A stretch of DNA of 64,000 nt from Camellia lanceoleosa (taxonomy: Eukaryota; Streptophyta; Magnoliopsida; Ericales; Theaceae). Made by a program: the position numbers and the translations under genes. Under the pieces are notes generated by a model. The model did no database searches and was not told the DNA's origin. It worked only from the letters and a program-made list of their open reading frames with translations. Positions 21,334-31,580 of the stretch are shown here, piece by piece (position 1 is the first letter of the stretch; each line of letters starts with the position of its first letter). The stretch lies in the NCBI GenBank assembly GCA_025200525.1, contig CM045761.1, positions 58,119,438 through 58,183,437 on the forward strand, read 5' to 3'.

Positions 21334-21452
21334 CGGAGTATCATCAAATATCGAGTTCGGTTTATGGAAGCTAATGATCTCACCAAACTTGATCGGAGTA
21401 TCATCAAATATCGAGTTCGGTTATGGAAGCTAATGATCTCACCAAACTTGAT
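21334..21452 (+). repeat. 60-bp tandem duplication
   Basis: CGGAGTATCATCAAATATCG and the following 40 bp occur twice in a row (21334-21393 and 21394-21452). The copies differ by one T, so the event is recent or conserved by gene conversion. The unit is next to the RPL12 fragment but was not recognised as part of it. Confidence 0.95.
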
Positions 21453-21493
21453 CTGTCTTGGCAGCGATAAGCTCCCCATCCCCAAGTTCAGCC

Positions 21494-21690
21494 ATGAAAC
21501 AAGACCAAGAACATCAACCACACAGGCAATATATCACTCGATGATGTGATTGAGATCGCGAAAGTCATGAAGCCGAGATCAATGGGAAAAGATCTTACTG
21601 GTACTATTAAGGAGATTTTTGAAACCTGTGTTTCTGGTGGATTTGCAGCAGGAGATTTCAAATGGTGATGTCGAGATTTTTTTGGATTGA
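21494..21690 (+). pseudogene. RPL12: Pseudogene fragment of cytosolic ribosomal protein L12 (RPL12, uL11)
   Basis: One frame from about 21498 to the TGA at 21666 encodes the C-terminal domain of eukaryotic RPL12: [20 protein letters not shown], then [19 protein letters not shown] and TCVSGG. The remaining end of the gene follows out of frame: GGAGATTTCAAATGGTGATG encodes an E-I-S/Q-N-G-D-V-E-like tail once shifted. About a dozen codons between TCVS and this tail are missing, and the N-terminal half of the gene is absent. It is therefore a truncated copy, frameshifted by a deletion. No poly(A) tail was identified, so retroposition is not proven. It has no start codon in a sensible place. Confidence 0.88.
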
Positions 21691-22255
21691 TGCAAGTTTT
21701 TTTCTTCTTCTTCTTTGACTCTTGATTTTTTTCTTCAGTTTTATGAATTTCTCTATTTTGAGATTTTATATCTCCAATTTTTGAGTGATGATGATCGTGG
21801 ATTTGTTTGTTTAAATGGGGAGATGTAATTTTTATGTTTAGGGTTTGAATAGGATGAAATGGGAAAATTTTAAAACACAGATAAATTAATTTTTTTTTTT
21901 TATAATAGTGAGCAGTGGAATGATTCAATTTTCTTTGGTTTGATTAAAACACAGATAAAATTGTGAGTAAATTTGAGAAAATTGATCAAAACACAAAGAA
22001 AAAATTTTGAAAAAAAGAGAAATTTCAAACTAGAGAAAATTCTAAACCAAAGAAAATTAAAGAAATTTTTTTGTATTTTGAAATTTATTTAAAATTTTTC
22101 TATCTTGAATTTTTTTAATAAAAATATTAAGAAATACTAACTATTATAAATTTTATCTAATAAAATTTTAATATCAACAACCTTAAAAAAAATTTCACGT
22201 ATTATACCATATAATCAATATTGAATCTTTGTTAATTCCCGCGCATCCACCGACC
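21691..22255. other. AT-rich intergenic DNA, no gene seen
   Basis: AT-rich with runs of A and T; the minus-strand frame across 21488-21928 is a shadow of the RPL12 fragment and of an AT-rich tract. Confidence 0.5.
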
Positions 22256-22259
22256 TGTA

Positions 22260-22497
22260 TTTGGCGCCATTTCTTTTAAAAAACGATGGCGAAGAATATA
22301 CGGTCCAAATTGAGACACGTGACAAACCCACATCGGTAAAAGAGCAACCCCTCAAGCTGACACGTAGATGCCAAACCTCGCCAGCTGTAGCTTGTACCGT
22401 ACGCACAAGTTCAATCGTGCTCCAGAAGCAGAAATAGAAGCAGCTTCCAGACAAACGCCAAACACTTCTCTCCCTCTCTCTTCATACTATATATTAT
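22260..22497 (+). promoter_or_regulatory. Promoter of the SMR-like gene: E2F site, G-box, ACGT element, TATA box
   Basis: TTTGGCGC at 22260-22267 matches the E2F consensus TTTSSCGC exactly. A G-box CACGTG lies at 22316-22321 and a second ACGT element (GACACGTAG) at 22359-22367. A TATA box, CTATATATTA, is at 22488-22497, about 200 bp before the ATG, with a CT-rich block just upstream. This set fits a gene coupled to the cell cycle and to ABA/stress or light signals. These are motif matches, not proof of binding. Confidence 0.6.
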
Positions 22498-22692
22498 TAT
22501 TCATCTTCAAAAGCCCCACCACCAAAGACCTCAAATTTCAACACTTGGCTGGCATTCACTTTCTTCAGAAAACACATAGGCATATTCTACATTCACATAC
22601 TTATCTCTTTTAGATCTCCTCCACTTTTTCTGGCTTTTATCATCCAGTTGTTGCGAGCAGAGGTATCATCCTTATAAATAATAATTAAAGTA

Positions 22693-22914
22693 ATGGGGAT
22701 AGAAGAAGAAGAAGAAGGGTGTTTGACACCCAGGCATGGTGGGTGTCAGATTCCGGCGGCGGTGGTGTGTCCACCGCCACCGAAGAAGAAGCGGTGCTCC
22801 AATGGGGGAAAGAGGGAACCGCCAAAGAATGGGTATTTCAAATCGCCGGAGCTTGAACTCCTCTTCTCTATGCCGCCGCCGCCGCCGCCGCCGACACGCC
22901 ATTCTTGGGTTTAA
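22693..22914 (+). CDS. SIAMESE-RELATED (SMR) type cyclin-dependent kinase inhibitor, 73 aa
   Basis: The small protein has the three short motifs of the plant SIM/SMR family in order: an acidic lead into EEGCLTPRHGGCQIP (residues about 7-21, matching the E/D-G-C-x-T-P...I-P motif), CPPPPKKKR (26-34), and a C-terminal GYFKSPELELLFSM (about 47-60, matching the F-x-P-P-D-L-x-x-x-F motif). SMR proteins bind CDK-cyclin complexes in the nucleus and push cells from division to endoreduplication or arrest. The basic KKKR run may serve as nuclear signal. At 73 aa it is at the short end of the family. It is a single exon, with an Ala/Pro-rich tail of proline codons. The start ATG is the first one after the TATA box at 22488 in this frame. 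No disabling change is seen. Confidence 0.85.
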   Translation: MGIEEEEEGCLTPRHGGCQIPAAVVCPPPPKKKRCSNGGKREPPKNGYFKSPELELLFSMPPPPPPPTRHSWV

Positions 22915-22936
22915 TTCATTGATTTAGCTTTAGTTA

Positions 22937-22957
22937 CTCTCTCTCTCTCTCTCTCTG
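22937..22957. repeat. (CT)n microsatellite in the 3' UTR of the SMR-like gene
   Basis: About nine CT units follow the stop codon by some 23 bp. It is probably transcribed. Confidence 0.8.
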
Positions 22958-23159
22958 AATTTTTTCTTTTTGGTAATGAATTTGTAGGATAGCCAGTTTT
23001 GTATGTAAATTCTGAATGTTGATAGTTTTTTCGGTAGTGAAGAATTAGTATATATTATTATATATATTGTAGAGTTGTTTTTTTTTATTTAGGCTTTGTT
23101 TGGCTATCTCAATTGGAATTAAAAAAAAAAAAAGTAATATAAAAGATAAAATAGATTAA

Positions 23160-23286
23160 GAGGTTGTTTGGCATTTTTGATATTACTATACTTTTTTTTT
23201 ATCTTTTTAAAGTTATATCATTTTTTTATTTTTCTATATATCTTTTTATAAAATGTATAATTATTTAGACAATTTCAAATAATTCC
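23160..23286. mobile_element. Possible Tourist-like MITE, 127 bp, TSD TAA
   Basis: The left end GAGGTTGTTTGGC resembles a Tourist terminus; the right end, inverted, GGAATTATTTGAA, is a poor match. TAA flanks both sides (23157-23159, 23287-23289). In AT-rich DNA a TAA pair can arise by chance. A second GGCTTTGTTTGGC phrase at 23093 suggests a relic of another copy. Confidence 0.45.
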
Positions 23287-23289
23287 TAA

Positions 23290-24069
23290 ATAAGTTAATA
23301 AAATAAAAGTTTTATTCAAATCACAATTATTTTATTTTTTCTCTTATGAAAGTTTAAAAAACTAAAACAATTTTGCTGAATGAAATTTTTGATCACAAGC
23401 TAAAATAATTTCAATTCCAAGAAGGTAACTAATAGTTTTTGCAAAATTGCGACTAGTTAATATAGAGGTAACGTGGTGGTTTTTTTCCATTCTATTTGTA
23501 ATCTGTCTCATGATTTTTGGGGTGTAAGGGATGTTTTGTTCTTCTGGCATCGAAGGTATCCTTAATTATAAATTATAAATACACTTTAAAATATGAATTG
23601 GAAAATTATTCAGTACTGATAGAGACTCACATAAAATACAATCTTTACAAATTTTAAAATGATCTGAATTATTTATGTCACTGTCAAACATAATTTTTTT
23701 AAAAAAAATTAAATACATCAATGGTCAATACATTAGTGAGGGTTATGGGGGTCTTTTATTTTTTTGTGGAGATTCCAAACATTTTTTGAAAATTACTATT
23801 GGTATTTTCCATAATAATTAAAAAATAAATTAGATTAGATAAAACAAAATAGAGAAATAACATATAAAATTGGAGAACAAATTACAAAATTAAAGATATA
23901 AAATCGAACTAGATTACAATATGGAATTCGAATAAATCAAATTATTAAAACAAATTAGTAACATGGATAAATAAAGATTAGTTAAAATAAAATTAATTTT
24001 GAAAAATTAAAGAATTACACGATGTCTTTAAAACAGATTTGATACGTCACTAATAATGTAGTAGGTTTG
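23290..24069. other. AT-rich intergenic DNA, no gene seen
   Basis: No supported gene or RNA. The 62-codon minus-strand frame at 23362-23550 has no recognisable motif. Confidence 0.5.
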
Positions 24070-24072
24070 TTA

Positions 24073-24211
24073 GGGCTCTTTTGGCAAGTTGGTAATAATC
24101 TGATTTTCAGATTATTACTAACTTTCTCTCTCACAAAAAAGTTGATTATAATCTGCTTATAATAAGTTTTTCATCAAAAAATTGATTATAATCATCTTCC
24201 CAAAATAGGCC
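24073..24211. mobile_element. Tourist-like MITE, 139 bp, TSD TTA
   Basis: Ends GGGCTCTTTTGGCAAG and, inverted, GGCCTATTTTGGGAAG; TTA at 24070-24072 and 24212-24214. The interior contains inverted TAATCTGATTTTCAGATTA and repeated GATTATAATC palindromes. This is a different subfamily from those at 16532 and 17033. Confidence 0.85.
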
Positions 24212-24297
24212 TTAGTGTCAGCTTTTTAAGATATAACAGATGAATGTCTGTTAGAGTAATACTAACTGGAGTAATTCCGATGAACTTGAACATTAAA

Positions 24298-25457
24298 AGT
24301 ATTCTTTCTAGCAAGAATCAAAGGAAAAAATCATCTTTGTTTTTTATTTCTAAAAACTTAGGGGTGAGCATGGTTCGGATTGGATCGGATTGGGGTGAAA
24401 CCAGAACCAATTCAATCCGTTTAAATCATGGAACCAATTCGAACCAATCTATTTAAATATAGATTGAATCGGTTTAGGACCACGGATTTACATAATTAAA
24501 TAACAAAAATATATGTATAACATTTTAATTTCATAAAAATATAAATATAGCGCTATATTAGTTCCATAATAGCAATATGTTTTTCTATAATAGTGACATA
24601 CTGTTTTAAAATTTAAACAATCATAAAAAAATTGGTTTCACCATAAGTATTTAAACCATTACAAATTAAAACTAAAAACTAACAAACAAAAGTAATAAAA
24701 GAAGATATTATACGGTTTTAGGTTTGAGTTTAGATTTTATATAGAATAAGAGAAGATACTATAGACGATGATGTATAATAAAAATATGAACTATTTGTAT
24801 ACGGTCCAGATCGGTTCCAATCTGGAACCGTGGGGTTCAATCCGAAACCAATCCGTGGACTACGGATTTTTAATTCTTCAATCCAAAACCGAACCGCGGA
24901 TTCAAAAAATCAATTCAAACCTATCGGATTGGACTGGACTGGACTGGATCGGATTACGGATTTCACGGATTCCTTACTCAATCCTATAAAAACTTATTTA
25001 AAGTTGGAGGGGAAAGATCTTTTTTATACTTTTACGAGAAAATTTAACGATGAAGGCTATCATCAACATTGCATCAATTGCTATTAACCTAGGTCATCAA
25101 ATGTCAGTAACTATAACTGTTAGGATTAGAGTTATAAATGTCTAAAACTTTCATGTGCATTATATAAAAATAAATATATACAATTCTATATGATAGTATT
25201 CTCACTAACAAGAATTAAAGCAAAAAATCATCTTCATTTTCCATCTCTAAAAACTCATTTTAAAGTTGGAGGGAAAGATCTTTTTTATACTTGTACGGGA
25301 AAATTTAACTATGAGGGCTATCATCAACATGGCATCAATTGTTATTAACCAAGCCCATCAAATGTCAATAACTATAGCTGTTAGGACTAAAGTTATAAAG
25401 GTCTAGAACTTTCATGTGCATTATATAAAAATAAATATATATAATGCTATATGAATA
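24298..25457 (+). repeat. Direct tandem duplication (262-bp unit), first copy interrupted by a hAT element
   Basis: Unit 1 starts with AGTATTCTTTCTAGCAAG at 24298 and, after the hAT at 24359-24986 and its TSD, continues to 25195. Unit 2 starts with AGTATTCTCACTAACAAG at 25196 and runs to about 25457. The units align throughout (AAAGTTGGAGGG, GGCTATCATCAACAT, CTTTCATGTGCATTATAT) with scattered substitutions. Unit 2 carries the uninterrupted site CTAAAAACTCATTTTAAAG. Confidence 0.93.
24359..24986. mobile_element. Non-autonomous hAT element copy 2, 628 bp, TSD TAAAAACT
   Basis: Ends TAGGGGTGAGCA and TACTCAATCCTA are inverted relatives. The 8-bp duplication TAAAAACT is exact at 24351-24358 and 24987-24994. 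It is the same family as 18540-19187 and aligns along most of its length. The unoccupied version of the target is present in the tandem neighbour at about 25250, with a single TAAAAACT, confirming the ends. Confidence 0.95.
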
Positions 25458-26005
25458 AATCAAACAGATAGGTTGCAAAATAGATACGGTGTTGGGTCAC
25501 AATCCGATCCGAGTCTAAACTCAAATACATGCGCATGCACAGCACAACCCCAGCCTGAATCCAAGATCCACAGACCTTGCTTGGTCTGGTCTGGACAGAG
25601 CTCGAATCCAAGATCCACGGAACCTGCCTGGTCTTGTTCAGACAGGCAGTGATAAGCGCGTGTGTAGCAATTTTTGCATAATTAAGCCCAAGTCTCATTT
25701 TTGAAACATGCATAACTTTATTCCTTTAGAAAATTTAGATGCCCAAAGGGCCCAAACTAAAATCCAAATCGTAGGCTTTATATTCATTAATGTTTTCAAT
25801 ATTAACCAATATGGGATAGGTGGTTTCTCACCTTCCTAAAACCTCTTTCATTAATGCTTACTTTATGAGACAATTTCTCATTAAAAACTCAATGACTTTG
25901 GCTAATTCTTTTTGCATTGTAATCTTTTCACTTAAGAGAATATAAAACCACTTAGATCCACTCAATTAGTGGTTAAGTCTCATTTTAATTTAGTATTAAA
26001 GTTGT
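25458..26005. other. Intergenic DNA, no gene seen
   Basis: Contains a short imperfect duplication: GAATCCAAGATCCAC with CTTGC(T/C)TGGTCT occurs at about 25557 and 25603. The minus-strand frame over it has no recognisable motif. Confidence 0.45.
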
Positions 26006-26310
26006 TGAAAAATCATTATTTTTCAACAATTACATCAGCCCCTTGAAATTTTGAATTTAATAACAAATCATAATTTTTATTAATAAATTATTAAATCAGT
26101 TAACTATTTTTAATAATGCCAAAAATATATTTTAATTAATAATGGAAGTAATTTTATTATTGTATAAAAGGTTGGATATGAATTTATTTTTTTCAATTAA
26201 TTTGTTAAATAAAAAATTCTGATAAAGAAGTATTTGTAATTTTCCAAGCCATAGAAATTAATTTGTATTTTAAGTAAATTTTAAGGGATGTGTTTTTAAA
26301 AAGGATTGTG
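26005..26310. mobile_element. Worn relative of the Mutator-type MITE at 32290
   Basis: Long stretches align with 32300-32620: ATTTTATTATTGTATA, TTTTTTCAATTAATT, GTATTTGTAATTTTCCAA and TTTGTATTTTAAG in the same order. The ends are degraded and no target duplication can be read. Recognition depends on the second, better-kept copy. Confidence 0.65.
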
Positions 26311-26432
26311 TTTCTCTCATATTCACATCTCAATATGAGAGAACTTGAGGGGCCTGTGGAGTTTACCACAAATTTTGTTTTGATGATCTGAACTGTTCAC
26401 TTTTTAGGACTCGTTGAATAAAATATTTATGG

Positions 26433-26512
26433 AAAAAATCAAAATGATCAGATATCAATAGCTATATATTTGAATCAAATTTATCTTACAAAAAATATAT
26501 GGTTATTTTTGA
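26433..26512 (+). repeat. Dispersed repeat, copy 1 (second copy at 38838-38928)
   Basis: About 80 bp around the core TACAAAAAATATATGGTTA recur, same strand, immediately before the giant retroelement at 38929, with roughly seven differences. The repeat is AT-rich and of unknown class. Downstream the two copies diverge at once. Confidence 0.8.
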
Positions 26513-28660
26513 AACTATATTTGTCTTCTATTTTTTTAAACCAAATATGATTCAAGCATCTAATTACCAATATTTAATTATCTTGATTTTTTACATAAAT
26601 ATTTTTCTTAACGAATACAAAAAAGTAAACGATTCATATTACCAAAATCAATTACAAAATAGGCCTAACGAATTGAAATGCTCTTTTAAATTGACAAACA
26701 CACGGCCAATTTTACTAGTGATGCAAGAATGACAGACGCCAATGTAAAATCAAAGAATCTTAACGTAGTAAGAAGGATCTTCAATTAATATTTGTAGAAT
26801 GAGTAATACTATATAAATAAATTTTTTATATATAATTTTTGTATATGATGATATGACTTATTGTGGATCGAGTGCTATTAATAATTTTTATTTTTCTAAT
26901 TTGGATTTCTCATTTTTTTGGTTCTTACTTCTTAAAATTGCTTCCTATTTATATTTCTTTGGATTTCACCGTATTCCCAACTTTACTCTCATTTTATTGC
27001 ACCCTCTTATTGTACTCCAACAGACCCTATTTTTTGTCGCTTTTCCACTTCGGCCACCTTTTTCACCATCTCAGACACCACCTACTACTACCCTTCTGCT
27101 ACCCTCTCCGCCAACTCTCCACCCCTCAAACCTTAACCCTAGGCCATCACCCACACCGAATCTTTAAACCCTTCATTCCTTTTTGTCTCTCTCGTCATCG
27201 ATCTCTCTCTATCTCATAGTCCAGCTGCCACTAGATCTATGCAAAATATCATCCAATCTGCTAAAATTACATTGATCCGCACTAATTTGTATTGATCTAT
27301 CTGCTAACTACAGATTAAACTTTTAAATTTATAATCTGTTTTCGAAATCGTTTCGCTTTGCTGTAGTTTACATATATTTTTTGTAATCACTAAAGAAATA
27401 TCCAAATAAAAATGAGTATGAGAGAGATTTATGTGAAATTTGTTGCAAATTAATAGTTATATGTATGAAAAATATTATGAAAATTGGTATTATATATTAT
27501 ACAAATAGTTGGTAATTGTTTAAAAATATTCTTCAATTAATGAACAAATTGAAACTGCCTAAATCGCAATTTAGTTATTTGTCGATCTGCCATTTACAAT
27601 TTGATTTATTATTTCACTCTCAAACCGCCTGAATTACACCACGCAGACCCCTAGCTGCCATTGCAGACCTTGTTCGGCTATACAGAGTCAAACTTTTTGA
27701 ATTTGATCGGTACTCCACAGCTGAACAAATGTTGTTTGTTCAACTTTGGCTGGCCATGTCTGAATAATTTTGTTTGGTTACGTACTACCGTACATCAGCC
27801 TTTTGTTCGGATTTGGTCATCCGAACGGCAACGAGGGTGGTCGTGGTGGCAAGGCAAGGGACTGGAGTGCTTGGTGTGATGGGGGTAGCGGGAGATAAGC
27901 GGTGCGATCTTGAAAGTGGAGACGTAATGGTCAGGGCTGCGATGGTGGACATCACAGTGGTAAAGAGCAGCGGAATTGATAAAAATCATCGCTGATGGAA
28001 GAAGAAAAGGCCATGGATGCAATGGTGAGTGGGGACAAAATTAGACATTGATGTTGGGACAAAATTATAATTAAAAAAATGAAAGATGTAGGGGTCCAAA
28101 ATAAAGAAGCTGCCATTATTAGCAACTCTCTATTTATTTACAACAATAAAATTATTATATTATTTTTGTAAAATTTTATGTGTGAATAGAATTTTACTTG
28201 TGGAACAGTAATATTATATGCTCACATTTTTACTTAGACATTTATTAGAATTAAAATTACTATTAATACATGATTCTTAGATTTATTCTATAGATGTACT
28301 GCATATATTCCCCACAAAAAAAAAAGAAGATAATATCAATCGCACAATTAATTTTTTGGAAAAATTTCATAACTCTTTTTTGATATGACATGTTAAGCGT
28401 CAACTTTTGATTAGTTAAAAATTCAATTATATAAAATTAAAATTTTAAATAGTTTAATGTTTTATTTATTTATTTATAGACAATTGGATTTGAATTACAA
28501 GTTCTTAACATTTTAACAAGATTTCATAGTTAAATTTTGAATTTTTTTTTTTTTTTTGGTACGAAGTTTACATACCAGGTGTATTTGTTATCATTTTATT
28601 TCTCTATAATCTTTGCAGGTTGGTTTGCACGTTTGAGAAGGGACTTGGTAAAATTATTTT
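26513..28660. other. Intergenic DNA, no supported gene
   Basis: Several overlapping open frames at 26853-27219 and 27661-28022 come from a CT-rich and a GC-balanced patch; two frames of each are open at once and neither shows a domain. The 27661-28020 patch (GTGGTCGTGGTGGC, GGGGGTAGCGGG) differs in composition from its flanks and is probably a mobile-element remnant. No RNA gene was seen. Confidence 0.4.
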
Positions 28661-28665
28661 TCTAA

Positions 28666-29176
28666 GAGCATCTCCAACGCTGTATCTAATTTTTCATCAA
28701 ATTTGAGTCCAAAATAAGCTATTTCACAAAATCTCAAATCACCCACTCCAACGCTGCATCAAATTTGCATCAAATTTAGTGGGGCGACCGGTTGGTCAAT
28801 TGGTGGGTCGACCGGCTTGCCAATTTTTTTTTTTTTTGAACTTTTTGAACTTTTTTCGGGACGACCGGGTGGTCGACCGGTTAGGCAAATTTTTTTTTTT
28901 TTTTTACGGTTTGAACCTTTTTGTTGAACCGTTTGAATCTTTTACTGGTTGACCGGTTGGTCAACCGGGTGGACAACCGGTAGGTCGACCCGGGTCCCCC
29001 TCCAACGGTCCGCAACAGTGTTTTGGTGAATTCATTACTTCGTCCTCGATCTGATGAAAGTTTTGATGAAATCTCAATTTGGTATCAGGTTTGGTGAAGG
29101 GTTGGAGCTATGAATAGTACCATTTTCATCAAAATTTAAATTTGATATCAAATTTGCTAAAGCGTTGGAGATGGTC
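28666..29176. mobile_element. MITE of the GAGCATCTCCAACGC type, 511 bp, TSD TAA
   Basis: The left end GAGCATCTCCAACGC and the right end GCGTTGGAGATGGTC are inverted copies. TAA is duplicated at 28663-28665 and 29177-29179, suggesting PIF/Harbinger. Such ends are very common in plant genomes. Inside are second-layer repeats (TCCAACGCTGCATCAAATTT) and three clusters of CGACCGGT/GGTCGACC motifs at about 28784, 28860 and 28945. Confidence 0.85.
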
Positions 29177-29413
29177 TAAGTCACTCAAATTTACTTTAAA
29201 AAAAGGCTAATCATCAGGGTGGAGGGAGCATGGGCCCGGAGAGGCATTTGCCCATCCTCAAGTTTCTAAAATTTACGTTTTAGCACAGGTTAATAAATGT
29301 TCTTCACTTTGCCCCTTCTAAATTTGAATATATGTTCTTTTTTTTTTTTAAAAATAGTTCCTATAATTTGCACTATTCAAATATTTATTTTATGACAATA
29401 TCACCTTTAGTAA

Positions 29414-29582
29414 GGGGTTGTTTGCAATGACTTTTTTAGTTGACTTTTTGACTATTTTAGCCTGAGATTTTTTTGATTGTTTGGTTTTCTTGTTTGGATT
29501 TTTGGATTTTTGGCTTTGGAATGACAAATTTTTTTTTGTCCTTTTGTGATTTTTTAACCAAAAATGATAACCAAACAAGCAC
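29414..29582. mobile_element. Tourist-like MITE, 169 bp, TSD TAA
   Basis: Left end GGGGTTGTTTGCAATG, right end inverted GTGCTTGTTTGGTTATC; TAA at 29411-29413 and 29583-29585. The interior is rich in TTTTTGGATTTTTGG-type repeats. The minus-strand ORF across it is only the complement of a T-rich tract. Confidence 0.75.
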
Positions 29583-30030
29583 TAAATGTTTATTTTCTAT
29601 TCTTTCTTATAATGCTTGCTAATTTGATCTTATTGATATATATATATATATATATATTCTTTTGAGATGAATATATATGTACAAATATATAAAATGATTA
29701 CTTATTGTTTGATGAAATCTCTTAATAAAATTCTTGTGTTATTTATTTTTTTTTTTTTGACACGATCATCATAATCAAAGGCGATGTCATGATTAAAAAT
29801 GAGAGTTTAGTTTGTTAAGGTTAAAGCAAGGCTGGGTGAGAACATCATTAAAAAATAACGTTTTATTTTACTATTGCTCTCTCTAAGCCAAAATCTTAGT
29901 TCCACTGTTGCTAATCATGCTATTGAACAATTGACTTGGTATTCTGAATTAATAAGAATTAGGAGTGGGCATGGATCGGTTGCGGTCACGGAACTTGTAA
30001 TTTGATATTCATCCGCCAGATTGGTGGATT

Positions 30031-30773
30031 TACTACTAAAGAAAGGGCCTTTTGAGTCGGCAAATTTTACCGTCGCAAAAGGTAGCCTTTTTGAGACGGC
30101 ACAGAGTTACCGATTCAAATACCAAACCTTTAGCGTCGGCACCGTTGGCCGACACAAAAAATTAATATTTGATAGCATTATTTGAGTCGGTTGAATTTAC
30201 CGACGCAAAAGATAGACTTTTTGAGTTGGCATAGACCTTTTGCGTCGGGAAATTTGTACCGACGCAAAAAATTAAACCTTTTTGTGTTGGCAACTGATAC
30301 TGTAGCAAAAAAAAAAAAAAAATTTATGGCCAAGATATATATATTTACTTGATTATATTTAATAAATATATTTATTTATACATATACTTTTATATTAATA
30401 TTGAGTGTATATACTATAAATAATATATATCTCATTAAATATCTGAAAGAGGTATGGTGGTGAAGTGGATTTAGTGCGGTGGCTTCGGGTCAAAACGTCC
30501 AAACGGTGTGTGTTCGAAACTTGGGAGCCTCAATGAGAAAATTATGGGTTAAATTTTTTAGAACATTTAATCACTTTTTGAGTCGGCAATCTACCGTCTC
30601 AAAAAATTAAAACTTTTTGCATTGGCAGATTGCCAACTCAAAAACTTTTTGCGACCCCACCATTTTCGTCCCTTGAGTTGCTGTCGAAATGCCGTCGCAA
30701 AAAATTTTTAAGGCCGAACACGCTTATTTATGACGACGCATCGCCGACTCAAAAACCCTGGTTTCTAGTAGTG
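30031..30773. mobile_element. Non-autonomous CACTA (En/Spm) element, 743 bp, TSD ATT
   Basis: The right end, read inverted, is CACTACTAGAAACCAGG, the canonical CACTA terminus; the left end TACTACTAAAGAAAGGG is the same with the first C changed to T. ATT is duplicated at 30028-30030 and 30774-30776. Many subterminal copies of TTTGAGTCGGCA and its complement CCGACGCAAAA fill both ends. Removing it joins TTGGTGGATT to GGAGAAAATCAATCCG, a phrase also seen intact at 31457, which confirms the excision point. No transposase is present. Confidence 0.92.
30450..30535 (+). other. tRNA-like segment inside the CACTA element
   Basis: TGGTGAAGTGGA (about 30458) resembles an A box and GTGTTCGAAAC (about 30508) a B box, spaced some 45 bp apart. 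This could be a tRNA-derived SINE head or a tRNA relic. No cloverleaf with a paired acceptor stem could be drawn, so it is not called a tRNA gene. Confidence 0.3.
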
Positions 30774-31580
30774 ATTGGAGAAAATCAATCCGCATCCATC
30801 CGCCAATTCAGCGGATGTGGATTGAGCGGATTGTTGGTTTGGCGGATGGATACGAATTAGTTTGGCGGTTTCAAATTTTATAAATTTTCAACATAATTCA
30901 ACTTGTGCACTTCCTCAAAAAAAAAAGAGAGAGAAGAAAGTATTACAGTCAATGACTTAAAAAAATATTAGTATCACTGCATGCCTCATTCAAAGCAAGA
31001 AAGTTTGAAACTTTAGAATATCACAATAACTGCATGCCTTATCCACATAAAGTATTATAATCTGTGGTTCTTAAAATATAAAAACAATTCAAACTATCAA
31101 AACTATGAACAGAGGAGTAGTAGAGATTGTATGCCTCTGTATTGTTACATCTATATTTATTTTTGAAAACAAAAACCAACCAGCATATATCATATTTTCT
31201 ATTTATTATTTTTGGAGATAGATTTAAAAATAAAAAAATATAAATAAATAATACGTTTATTTTTTTCAATTCAAAAAATATATTCAAGTTGAAATTTTTT
31301 TTTGAACAGAATATTTAAACTCTTTTTTAATTGAAAACACAAACAGAATGTTTAAACAAACTGAAAACACAAAGTCTTATAAATTACTAGGGGTGCTCGC
31401 GGTTTGGCGGTTCTGTTGCGGCTAAAGGAATCTCAAATCCGTCATCCGTCCGGCTGATTGGAGAAAATCAATCCGTAACTGTTCGCTTGTCATTACGTAT
31501 CTGTCCAAAATGCGACGAATCGGTTCAGTTCAGTCGATTTTAATGGATCGGTATATTCGCTGCTTATCCCTAATAAGAAT

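Larger units (their letters stand above)
29960..31572. mobile_element. hAT-type element, 1613 bp, TSD ATAAGAAT, host to a nested CACTA
   Basis: The left end is TAGGAGTGGGCA and the right end TGCTTATCCCTA (inverted TAGGGATAAGCA). The 8-bp duplication ATAAGAAT is exact at 29952-29959 and 31573-31580. Subterminal GCGGAT(T/G)-type motifs flank both sides. A second TAGGGGTGCTCGCGG start at about 31391 inside the right part matches the left end, so the element may be a composite of two related copies. The CACTA at 30031-30773 is inserted in its left arm. Confidence 0.82.

Noticed and set aside
26853..27219. Two overlapping open frames of 104 and 118 codons
   Set aside because: Both frames of a CT-rich tract are open, composition-driven, with no domain.
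27661..28022. Open frames on both strands (72-75 codons)
   Set aside because: No start context, domain or conservation signal can be seen; probable transposon remnant.
30450..30535. A tRNA gene
   Set aside because: Only box-like motifs are present; no acceptor stem or complete cloverleaf could be drawn.
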